Source: Opitutaceae bacterium UBA4094 (GTDB lineage: Bacteria; Verrucomicrobiota; Verrucomicrobiia; Opitutales; Opitutaceae). Taken from it: a stretch of DNA of 9,302 bases. The notes below the pieces were generated by a model. That model was not told the origin of the DNA. It was given only the letters and a program-made list of their open reading frames with translations, and did no database searches. The stretch lies in NCBI GenBank assembly GCA_002382525.1, contig DFYA01000253.1:1-9302 (forward strand), given 5' to 3'. Position 1 is the stretch's first letter, and every line of letters begins with the position of its first letter. The position numbers and the translations under genes were made by a program. Of this stretch, positions 1-5,515 are shown in pieces.

Positions 1-141
1 CCCGAGGCCCCGCACCACGGCACGCTTTATCGCGCTCTGTTCCTCGGCGCGATGGTGCTCTTCCTCCTCACATTCTGCGTCAACACCGTCGCCGAGGTCA
101 TGCGCCAGCGACTCCGCGACCGCTACAAGACCGTCGAATGA
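1..141 (+). CDS. pstC: Phosphate ABC transporter permease PstC, C-terminal end only
   Basis: The first 46 codons of the window are an open frame that ends in TGA at 139-141; the start lies outside the window. The visible part contains one hydrophobic membrane segment (roughly residues 13-31 of the fragment, around LFLGAMVLFLLTF), then NTVAEVMRQRLRDRYK, a basic cytoplasmic tail. This is how the last helix and tail of long PstC permeases look, and it is followed directly by pstA, pstB and phoU on the same strand, the usual order pstC-pstA-pstB. In the family, PstC pairs with PstA to form the inner-membrane channel for phosphate. The identification rests on the context and the tail; too little is present to see the permease EAA loop. 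Confidence 0.77.
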   Translation, partial: PEAPHHGTLYRALFLGAMVLFLLTFCVNTVAEVMRQRLRDRYKTVE

Positions 142-206
142 TCACGCCCGCCGTTAACGCGAAGCCCACCGTCCCTTTTTGCCGCACTTTGACCGCAGTC
201 CGATGA
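138..206 (+). CDS. Possible 22-codon coupling ORF between pstC and pstA
   Basis: An ATG at 138 overlaps the pstC stop (ATGA, 138-141). The frame runs 22 codons and stops at TGA 204-206, which overlaps the preferred pstA start (ATGA, 203-206). The peptide would begin MITPAVNAKPTVPF and has no recognisable domain. I see this arrangement directly. That it is translated, and serves to hand ribosomes from pstC to pstA across a spacer without a Shine-Dalgarno sequence, is inference. ATGA overlaps arise easily by chance because start codons are often followed by A, so this is a weak call. Confidence 0.25.
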   Translation: MITPAVNAKPTVPFCRTLTAVR

Positions 207-1888
207 GCACCAAGAAACCGTTTTTCTCCTCTACCTACAAACCCGTCGGCGAAAGCTGGGTGTGGGTCACGTCCATGGGCCTGGCCATCGGCCTCGTGAT
301 GATCCTCTTCCTCCTTGGCATGATCGTTTACAACGGTCTGGAGGTCTTCTGGCCGAAACCCGTCGCCCGCGTTGAACTGCGCGAGGGCAGCGAAGCCGGT
401 ATCCGTGGTTCAACTACGTTCGCCGGCGAGATCATCAAGAAGCAGATTAAGAAGGTGGCCGCCGTCGGGTCCGACGCGCCCCCGGGGCAGGAATACCAGT
501 TCTACGTCGGCAACAAGGACGCTTACGGATTCACCTTTAAATACATCGATGCGGACCAGATCGCTGAAATCACTTATCCGCAGCCCCTGATGGTCGCCGA
601 GCGTATGGAATACGGCCGTGCTATCTTCGAGCCCGTCGAACTTCGCCAAGCCGACGGCGCCGTGATCGCCGCCGACCATCCCGATTTTCGCCCGACTCTC
701 GATCGTCTCATCACGGAGGCCGGTGAGCGCCGCCGGGTCATTCGTAAAATCGAACGCGACCGTATCGGCGATATCAACCGGCAGTTGGAATCCATTCGCC
801 TACGAAAACGCTCCCTCGAAGCCAAAGCGGCACCGTCTGCTGCCGACGCGCACCAGCTCAACGAGGTGTTCCCCTCCCGCGTCGCCGAACTGCAACAGCA
901 GTTTGGCGTGCTCGCCGCCGAAGCCCGCGAACTGCGCGAGTTGCAGGAAGTGGCCAAGCTTCAGGTCAAAACCCCCGACGGTTCGGATCGCACGTATGCG
1001 ATCGGCTCGCTGATCGAGGTGAACCGTCCCAACGATCTCGGCGCCTTCGAGAAGGTCGGCATCTTCTTTCACCGTTTCTGGACCTTCCTCAGCGACGAGC
1101 CCCGCGAGGCCAACACCGAAGGCGGCATCTTCCCGGCAATCTTCGGCACGTTCGTGATGACGCTCCTCATGAGTATGGCGGTAACGCCCTTTGGCGTGCT
1201 CGCCGCGATCTACCTGCGCGAATACGCCAAACAGGGCCCGTTCGTGCGCGCCGTGCGCATCGCGGTGAACAACCTCGCCGGCGTGCCCTCGATCGTCTTC
1301 GGCGTCTTCGGCCTCGGCTTCTTCGTTTATTTTCTGGGCGGCACGATCGACCAATTGTTCTACAGCCTCTCGCTGCCGACACCCACCTTCGGCACCGGAG
1401 GCGTGTTGTGGGCCTCGATGACCCTCGCGCTCATGACCGTGCCCGTGGTCATCGTCGCCACCGAGGAGGCGCTCTCCGCCGTCTCGCGCGGCACCCGCGA
1501 GGGCTCGCTCGCGTGCGGCGCCTCCAAGTGGCAAACCATCCAGCGTATCGTGCTCCCGGCCTCGCTCCCCGGCATCCTCACCGGCCTCATCCTCGCCATG
1601 GCGCGCGGCGCGGGCGAAGTCGCTCCGCTCATGCTGGTCGGCGTTGTTAAACTCGCGCCGACCCTGCCGCTCGACACGATTTATCCGTTTTTCCACTTGG
1701 AGCGTAAGTTCATGCACCTCGGGTTTCACATCTACGATCTGGGTTTCCAATCGCCCGACTCCGAGGCAGCCAAGCCCATGGTCTTCGCGACCACGTTCCT
1801 GCTGATTCTCCTCGTGGTGTGCCTCAACCTCGGGGCCATTTTGATCCGCAATCATCTTCGCAAGAAGTATAAGACCGCCACCTTCTAA
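203..1888 (+). CDS. pstA: Phosphate ABC transporter permease PstA, long form
   Basis: Inner-membrane permease subunit of the PstSCAB phosphate importer. I chose ATG at 203 (561 residues); the frame is open back to a TTG at 179, which would add eight residues, and neither has a Shine-Dalgarno sequence. One membrane helix lies near residues 20-45. It is followed by about 250 mostly hydrophilic residues, of which roughly 164-255 are charged, heptad-like and predicted coiled coil. From about residue 305 comes the binding-protein-dependent permease domain, with several helices and a cytoplasmic EAA loop around 421-457 (EEALSAVSRGTREG, then GASKWQTIQRIVLPASLPG). A last helix (about 528-549) and a basic tail close it. 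PstA of E. coli is about 300 residues, so this is the long type with an N-terminal insert. It sits between pstC and pstB, two bases or fourteen bases before pstB depending on that start. Confidence 0.92.
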   Translation: MSTKKPFFSSTYKPVGESWVWVTSMGLAIGLVMILFLLGMIVYNGLEVFWPKPVARVELREGSEAGIRGSTTFAGEIIKKQIKKVAAVGSDAPPGQEYQFYVGNKDAYGFTFKYIDADQIAEITYPQPLMVAERMEYGRAIFEPVELRQADGAVIAADHPDFRPTLDRLITEAGERRRVIRKIERDRIGDINRQLESIRLRKRSLEAKAAPSAADAHQLNEVFPSRVAELQQQFGVLAAEARELRELQEVAKLQVKTPDGSDRTYAIGSLIEVNRPNDLGAFEKVGIFFHRFWTFLSDEPREANTEGGIFPAIFGTFVMTLLMSMAVTPFGVLAAIYLREYAKQGPFVRAVRIAVNNLAGVPSIVFGVFGLGFFVYFLGGTIDQLFYSLSLPTPTFGTGGVLWASMTLALMTVPVVIVATEEALSAVSRGTREGSLACGASKWQTIQRIVLPASLPGILTGLILAMARGAGEVAPLMLVGVVKLAPTLPLDTIYPFFHLERKFMHLGFHIYDLGFQSPDSEAAKPMVFATTFLLILLVVCLNLGAILIRNHLRKKYKTATF

Positions 1889-1902
1889 CCTTGGTCTCCG
1901 CC

Positions 1903-2751
1903 ATGAGCACCGCCACTCTTCCACGCACCGACTTTTCCACGACCATGCGCACACAGCCCGCCGTGACCACCGCCCAGCCGTCCACCGACGGCTTCGATCC
2001 CGCCTACATTCAGATCAAAGACTTCAGCTTCAGCTACGGCGCGGCGCAGGTCCTCCACAACCTTACGCTCGACATTCCCGAGCGCCAAGTGACGGCGTTC
2101 ATCGGTCCCTCCGGCTGCGGTAAATCCACACTCCTGCGGAATCTGAACCGCATGAACGACCTCGTGGATGGCGTGCACCATAAAGGCGACATCCTTGTCG
2201 CGGGCCACTCGATCTACGACCCGCTCATCGAGGTCATCGCCCTGCGGAAACGCATCGGCATGGTGTTTCAGAAGTCCAATCCTTTCCCGAAATCCATCTA
2301 CGAAAACGTGGTCTATTCGCTCCGCGTCGCCGGCCGCAATGGCAAGGCCGAACTCGACGAAGTCGTGGAGCGTTCGCTGAAGGGCGCCGCTCTCTGGGAC
2401 GAAGTAAAAGACCGATTGCACGAAAGCGCCTTCGGTCTTTCCGGCGGACAAATGCAGCGCCTCTGTATCGCTCGCGCCATCGCGAATCGCCCGGAGATTT
2501 TGTTGATGGACGAGCCGTGTTCCGCACTCGACCCGATCGCGACGTCCAAAGTCGAAGAGTTGATTCACGAGCTGAAGAAGGAGTTCACCATCGTGATCGT
2601 GACGCACAACATGCAGCAGGCCGCGCGCGTCTCCGACCGCACCGCGTTCTTCTACCTCGGCAAGCTCATCGAGTATAGCGAGACCCGCCGCATCTTCCAA
2701 AACCCCTCCAATCCGCAGACCGAGGCCTACGTCTCGGGCCGTTTTGGTTGA
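1903..2751 (+). CDS. pstB: Phosphate ABC transporter ATP-binding protein PstB
   Basis: Cytoplasmic ATPase that drives phosphate import through PstC-PstA. With ATG 1903 as start the protein is 282 residues; a TTG at 1891 in the same frame would add four. All nucleotide-binding motifs are intact: Walker A GPSGCGKST (68-76), Q-loop glutamine 123 in GMVFQKSNPFPKS, signature LSGGQ (179-183), Walker B LLMDE (200-204), D-loop SALD (207-210), and H-loop His235 in IVTHNMQQAARVSD. NPFPKSIYENV after the Q-loop and ARVSDRTAFFYLGKLIE near the end are typical of PstB rather than other ABC ATPases. The first 30 or so residues are a Thr/Ala/Pro-rich leader ahead of the usual start of the domain. It follows pstA by 14 bases, so co-transcription is very likely. 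Confidence 0.96.
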   Translation: MSTATLPRTDFSTTMRTQPAVTTAQPSTDGFDPAYIQIKDFSFSYGAAQVLHNLTLDIPERQVTAFIGPSGCGKSTLLRNLNRMNDLVDGVHHKGDILVAGHSIYDPLIEVIALRKRIGMVFQKSNPFPKSIYENVVYSLRVAGRNGKAELDEVVERSLKGAALWDEVKDRLHESAFGLSGGQMQRLCIARAIANRPEILLMDEPCSALDPIATSKVEELIHELKKEFTIVIVTHNMQQAARVSDRTAFFYLGKLIEYSETRRIFQNPSNPQTEAYVSGRFG

Positions 2752-2772
2752 TCGCGTGCCCTAAAGTCTCGA

Positions 2773-2877
2773 CGAAATCCTAACTTCAAAATTCCAAATC
2801 CTAACCCTTCCGGAACCTGCATCCCGTGGCTGCCATAACGTTGTTTAGGATTTAGCTGCTTGGGATCTAGGATTTCG
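2773..2877. repeat. Two nested inverted repeats in the pstB-phoU spacer
   Basis: The outer pair is CGAAATCCTA (2773-2782) against TAGGATTTCG (2868-2877), 10 of 10 complementary. The inner pair is AAATCCTAA (2796-2804) against TTAGGATTT (2845-2853), 9 of 9. The gaps between outer and inner arms are 13 and 14 bases, so both could form in a single long hairpin. Outer and inner arms share the word AAATCCTA, so the element is also a direct repeat on each side. The spacer is clearly richer in A+T than the flanking genes. It may be a dispersed intergenic repeat, an RNA processing or attenuation structure inside the pst-phoU transcript, or part of a phoU promoter region; I cannot choose among these from one copy. 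Confidence 0.6.
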
Positions 2878-2888
2878 GCTTCTGCCGC

Positions 2889-3557
2889 ATGAAACGCTTC
2901 TTTGATAACGAACTCGAAACCTTCCGCTCGCGCCTGATGCTCATGGGCGAGACGGCGATCCGCCAAGTGCGCGACTCCCTCAAGGCGCTTGTAGATGCCG
3001 ACGTCGCGCTGGCCGATCGAGTGATCGCCGCCGACGACGAACTCGACGCGCTCGAGATGGCCATCGACGACGAGGCTATTCGTTACATGAACCTGCGTTC
3101 TCCGGTCGCGACCGAGCTGCGCTTGGTGATCGTCGGCATGAAGGCCTCCCATGATCTTGAACGCGTCGGCGACGAATGCACCACGATCGCCAAACGTGCC
3201 GTGCGCCTCGCCGGCATGCCTCCGCTCAAGCCTTATGTGGACATCCCCCGCATGGCGGAGATCGCGATGGAGATGCTCCGTGACGCGCTTGATTGTTTCC
3301 TCCACGGCGACACCGAAAAGGCCTTGGCGGTTGTCCGCCGCGATTCCGAGGTGGATGCGATCAACAAACAGCTCTATCGCGAGCTCAGCAGCTTCATGGT
3401 GGAGAATCCCGCAACCACCACGCGCGCCTTGGAACTCATGTTTATCTCGAAGTCGCTCGAGCGCATCGCCGACCACGCCTGCAACATCGCCGAGGAAATG
3501 GTGTTCCTCGCCAAGGCGCAGGACATCCGCCACCGCGAGGAGCTCAAAAAGGGCTGA
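2889..3557 (+). CDS. phoU: Phosphate signalling complex protein PhoU
   Basis: Cytoplasmic helical-bundle protein that binds metal clusters and mediates between the Pst transporter and the PhoR/PhoB-type sensor system, holding the Pho regulon off when phosphate is plentiful (family knowledge). The 222 residues match the normal PhoU length and show its internal duplication: the two metal-site helices read DLERVGDECTTIAK (about 89-102) and SLERIADHACNIAEE (about 189-203), one per three-helix repeat. The N-terminus (FDNELETFRSRLMLMGETA) is also typical. ATG 2889 is the only plausible start and has no Shine-Dalgarno sequence. It follows pstB on the same strand but after 137 bases containing inverted repeats, so it may be transcribed with pstB or have its own promoter; I found no convincing -35/-10 pair. 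Confidence 0.95.
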   Translation: MKRFFDNELETFRSRLMLMGETAIRQVRDSLKALVDADVALADRVIAADDELDALEMAIDDEAIRYMNLRSPVATELRLVIVGMKASHDLERVGDECTTIAKRAVRLAGMPPLKPYVDIPRMAEIAMEMLRDALDCFLHGDTEKALAVVRRDSEVDAINKQLYRELSSFMVENPATTTRALELMFISKSLERIADHACNIAEEMVFLAKAQDIRHREELKKG

Positions 3558-3561
3558 TCCA

Positions 3562-3592
3562 AAGTAGACGCGGCAAGATGCCGGGTCTACTT
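3562..3592. terminator. Hairpin between convergent phoU and the elyC-like gene
   Basis: AAGTAGAC (3562-3569) pairs with GTCTACTT (3585-3592), then a G-G mismatch, then CGGCA (3571-3575) pairs with TGCCG (3579-3583) around an AGA loop. It starts five bases after the phoU stop and ends two bases before the stop codon of the opposing gene, so it is well placed to end both transcripts. There is no proper T run on either strand, so it may act with Rho, as a 3'-end stabiliser, or be a copy of a dispersed palindromic repeat. Confidence 0.5.
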
Positions 3593-3593
3593 G

Positions 3594-4388
3594 TTACGCC
3601 TTGCCGCGCACGCGGGCCCAGACAGTCCCGATGAACTCGTAAACCGCCTTCGTGCTGCGTTCTAGCCCGCCGAGGTTCCACTTGTAGAAATCCGACTTGA
3701 TCGCGCGGTCCGTGGGCGCGGTGTAGTCGGCGGGGCAGGGGAGCGCGTCGATTCCTTGGCGTTGGCAAAGCGCCACCGCGCGCGGTAGATGCCACGCCGA
3801 GGTCACCACGGCGACGGGCTTCCCTTTGGCCAATGCGCTGATCGCAACCGCCTCCTCCTCCGTATCGCGAGCTGTATCGATCTCGTGAATACGCGCCCGG
3901 TCCACGCCCAATGAAACCGCCAAGTCCGCCATCAGGCGGGCGTGAGAAGGGCCGCCGCCCCGCTCGTTTACCGGGCCGCTGACGATCAGCCGGGCCTCCG
4001 GCATGCGACGGACAAGCCGAACGCCTTCGACCACGCGCGCCAACGCCGACGGGCTGAGAAGATTGTTCGCCGGCCAATCCGGCACATAGGTGTGTCCGCC
4101 GCCCAGCACGGCCACAAACTCGCACCGTGCCAGCGCGTCCGACAGCGGCGCGTCGGCCACTAGCGCGGGCTGAGATGGGAATCTGCCTTCGAAGTTACGG
4201 ACCATCCAGGTGCCGACTCCGGAGTTGGTGCAGAGCAGCAGCCACAGCGCGCCGGACGCCACCAGCCCTCGTCCCAAGCTCCGGCGGGCGGTAGACCGCA
4301 TCAAGACCACGCCGACAACGATGAGCGCGAGAGAGAAGGGCAGGGGCATGAGCCAGTAGCCCACGACTTTTTTCAGCCAAAAAAGCAT
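3594..4388 (-). CDS. elyC: ElyC-like DUF218 (YdcF family) membrane protein
   Basis: A 264-residue protein with two N-terminal membrane helices (about 10-30 and 40-54) and a C-terminal DUF218 domain. The domain hallmarks are visible: VAVLGGG (92-98), LIVSGP (134-139), DTARDTEEEA (171-180), and VTSAWHLPRA (195-204). This layout and length match ElyC of E. coli (about 259 residues), an inner-membrane factor needed for normal peptidoglycan and envelope assembly; its biochemical activity is not settled. SanA and YdcF share the domain but differ in membrane layout. ATG 4386-4388 begins right at the first helix and is preferred. No Shine-Dalgarno sequence or promoter is visible in the 37 bases between it and the tRNA-His terminator. 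It converges on phoU. Confidence 0.8.
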   Translation of the reverse strand: MLFWLKKVVGYWLMPLPFSLALIVVGVVLMRSTARRSLGRGLVASGALWLLLCTNSGVGTWMVRNFEGRFPSQPALVADAPLSDALARCEFVAVLGGGHTYVPDWPANNLLSPSALARVVEGVRLVRRMPEARLIVSGPVNERGGGPSHARLMADLAVSLGVDRARIHEIDTARDTEEEAVAISALAKGKPVAVVTSAWHLPRAVALCQRQGIDALPCPADYTAPTDRAIKSDFYKWNLGGLERSTKAVYEFIGTVWARVRGKA

Positions 4389-4424
4389 GGAACGCAGCGT
4401 GCGTGAACGGCGGGAGCGCCCAAC

Positions 4425-4457
4425 AAAAAACCGCCCGGAAGTAACCGGGCGGTTTTT
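4425..4457 (-). terminator. Intrinsic terminator of tRNA-His
   Basis: A 13-pair hairpin: AAAAACCGCCCGG (4426-4438) against CCGGGCGGTTTTT (4445-4457), with a six-base loop. Read on the minus strand it is a G+C-rich stem followed by six T residues (4430 down to 4425), starting six bases after the encoded CCA of tRNA-His. The opposite strand has five T residues, so it could work in both directions, but no + strand gene ends here. Confidence 0.85.
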
Positions 4458-4463
4458 GGAAAA

Positions 4464-4541
4464 TGGGGCGGCCTACGGGATTCGAACCCGCGACCCTTAG
4501 AATCACAATCTAATGCTCTAACCAACTGAGCTAAGGCCGCC
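4464..4541 (-). tRNA. tRNA-His (anticodon GTG)
   Basis: Read on the minus strand, the sequence folds as a full cloverleaf. The seven-pair acceptor is GCGGCCT (4540-4534) with AGGCCGC (4474-4468). The D arm begins TAGCTCAG and includes GGTTAGAGC. The anticodon stem TTAGA/TCTAA encloses loop TTGTGAT, with GTG at 4506-4504. The T arm carries GGTTCGAATCC. The histidine identity elements are all encoded: an extra G at position -1 (C4541 on the + strand) opposite discriminator C73 (G4467). CCA is encoded too (4466-4464). The mature molecule including G-1 and CCA is 78 bases. Promoter and terminator flank it closely. Confidence 0.97.
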
Positions 4542-4554
4542 GTAAGAGTTGGCG

Positions 4555-4583
4555 AAAATCATGACCCCGCTCGCTGCTGTCAA
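4555..4583 (-). promoter_or_regulatory. Sigma70-type promoter of tRNA-His
   Basis: On the minus strand a perfect -35 box TTGACA (4583-4578) is followed by a 17-base spacer and GATTTT (4560-4555), which keeps the A2 and T6 positions of the -10 box. The end of the -10 box is 13 bases before G-1 of the tRNA, giving a predicted 5' leader of about six or seven bases, reasonable for a tRNA processed by RNase P. Confidence 0.65.
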
Positions 4584-4592
4584 TACCTCTTC

Positions 4593-4621
4593 TTGGCGTT
4601 TCCCGTTGCCGCTTTTACAAT
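4593..4621 (+). promoter_or_regulatory. Sigma70-type promoter of the phosphatase-fold enzyme gene
   Basis: TTGGCG (4593-4598, four of six matches to TTGACA), a 17-base spacer, and TACAAT (4616-4621, five of six matches to TATAAT). Transcription would start near 4628 and leave a leader of about 16 bases before ATG 4644. The -35 box coincides with the TTG that would be the furthest upstream possible start codon of the gene, which argues against that start. It is back to back with the tRNA-His promoter, whose -35 box is only nine bases away. Confidence 0.65.
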
Positions 4622-4643
4622 TTCGAGCGAGGCTGTCCCCGTC

Positions 4644-5417
4644 ATGCCCCGCGTTCGGATCGTCACCTACAACATCGCGCATGGGCGCGGACTGGCTCCC
4701 ATCCAAGGCATGACCACCCGGCGACGAATTCGCGCCACGTTGCTGAAAATCTCCCGTTTGCTGGCCGACCTGAAACCTGACATCGTCGCGCTCCAAGAGA
4801 TCGACGAAAACTCCCGTTGGGCGGGAAATTTTAACCACTTGGAGTTCCTTAGCGAATTCGGTGGCTTCGAGCATTCGGTTTTCGGCATCAACAACCGTCG
4901 CGCCGGGTTGCTCAACCTGAGTTACGGCAACGCGATCCTCTCGCGCCATCCCATTACCGAGTGGGAAAACATCGCGTTCGGACAAAGCAAGGTGGGCGAG
5001 AAAGGGTTTTTATTTGCCGAGGTAAATATCCACGGGCGTCGAATCCCGGTCGCCAATATGCACCTCCACTACCGCTCGCGCGTGCATCGTTTTGCCCAGG
5101 TGGATCGGTTTCTCGCCTACTTACGCGATAAACAGCGCGACCGACACCATCACTGGGCGGTTTCCCCGATCGTGTGTGGAGATCTCAACAACACGCACCA
5201 TGCGTCGGACGCCACGGCCACGTTGCTCAGTCATCTGCACGACTACGCCGATTACACGCTGCATCCCCGCGAAGGCTGCACGTTTCCGTCACCCCTGCCG
5301 GGCCGCACGCTCGACTTCATTTATCTGCCGCCGGGCGCCAAACAGCCGCAGAGCCACGTCGTCCGCAGCTACCTCTCGGACCACCGTCCAGTGGTTGTGG
5401 ACTTCGAGGTGGAGTGA
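4644..5417 (+). CDS. Endonuclease/exonuclease/phosphatase (EEP) superfamily hydrolase
   Basis: A 257-residue metal-dependent phosphoester hydrolase of the DNase I/exonuclease III/sphingomyelinase fold. The catalytic positions are present in order: Asn10 in VTYNIAHG, Glu52 in LQEID, GNAILSR (95-101), Asn138 and His140 in ANMHLHYR, Asp180 and Asn182 in CGDLNN, Asp224 in LDFIYL, and Asp246-His247 in SDHRPVVV. The family includes nucleases and lipid or inositol phosphatases, and the substrate cannot be read from the sequence. No signal peptide is seen with the ATG start, so it is probably cytoplasmic. ATG 4644 is chosen because the open frame back to TTG 4593 runs through a good promoter; GAGCGAGG about 11 bases upstream is a weak ribosome site. 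It is divergent from tRNA-His. Confidence 0.88.
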   Translation: MPRVRIVTYNIAHGRGLAPIQGMTTRRRIRATLLKISRLLADLKPDIVALQEIDENSRWAGNFNHLEFLSEFGGFEHSVFGINNRRAGLLNLSYGNAILSRHPITEWENIAFGQSKVGEKGFLFAEVNIHGRRIPVANMHLHYRSRVHRFAQVDRFLAYLRDKQRDRHHHWAVSPIVCGDLNNTHHASDATATLLSHLHDYADYTLHPREGCTFPSPLPGRTLDFIYLPPGAKQPQSHVVRSYLSDHRPVVVDFEVE

Positions 5418-5482
5418 AAGATCGAAGGTTCTGAAAGGAGCCTCGGCAATTCTGCGGCCATGGCTGAGTGAATCGGGACAGA

Positions 5483-5504
5483 TCGGCGACCGGATCGTCG
5501 CCGA
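5483..5504. terminator. Hairpin between two convergent genes
   Basis: TCGGCGAC (5483-5490) pairs perfectly with GTCGCCGA (5497-5504) around a six-base loop. It lies in the 98-base gap between the ends of the convergent EEP hydrolase and pyrophosphatase genes, 11 bases after the latter's stop on the minus strand. Neither strand shows a T run, so intrinsic termination is uncertain. A weaker hairpin with AGGTTC/GAGCCT arms lies nearer the hydrolase stop, around 5425-5442. Confidence 0.4.
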
Positions 5505-5515
5505 ACCACGACTCC

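Noticed and set aside
142..202. A Pho box in front of pstA
   Set aside because: No pair of direct CTGTCAT-like repeats is visible; pstA is an internal operon gene and the operon promoter is expected upstream of the window.
800..1954. A 384-codon open frame on the minus strand opposite pstA
   Set aside because: It overlaps a certain pstA permease domain and encodes a His/Glu/Asp/Arg-rich, low-complexity protein typical of the antisense of G+C-rich codons. No domain is recognisable.
1885..2700. A 271-codon minus-strand frame opposite pstB
   Set aside because: It is antisense to a fully motif-complete ATPase, with shadow-type composition and no recognisable domain.
2752..2888. The spaced repeats before phoU as a CRISPR fragment
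   Set aside because: The repeated words are only 9-10 bases and inverted, with no regular spacer units and no cas genes.
2727..3533. A 268-codon minus-strand frame opposite phoU
   Set aside because: It is antisense to an intact PhoU and rich in His, Arg, Glu and Gly with no family hallmarks.
4464..4541. tRNA-His as an integration site for a mobile element
   Set aside because: There is no integrase gene and no second copy of the tRNA 3' end within the window, and the flanking genes are ordinary chromosomal ones.
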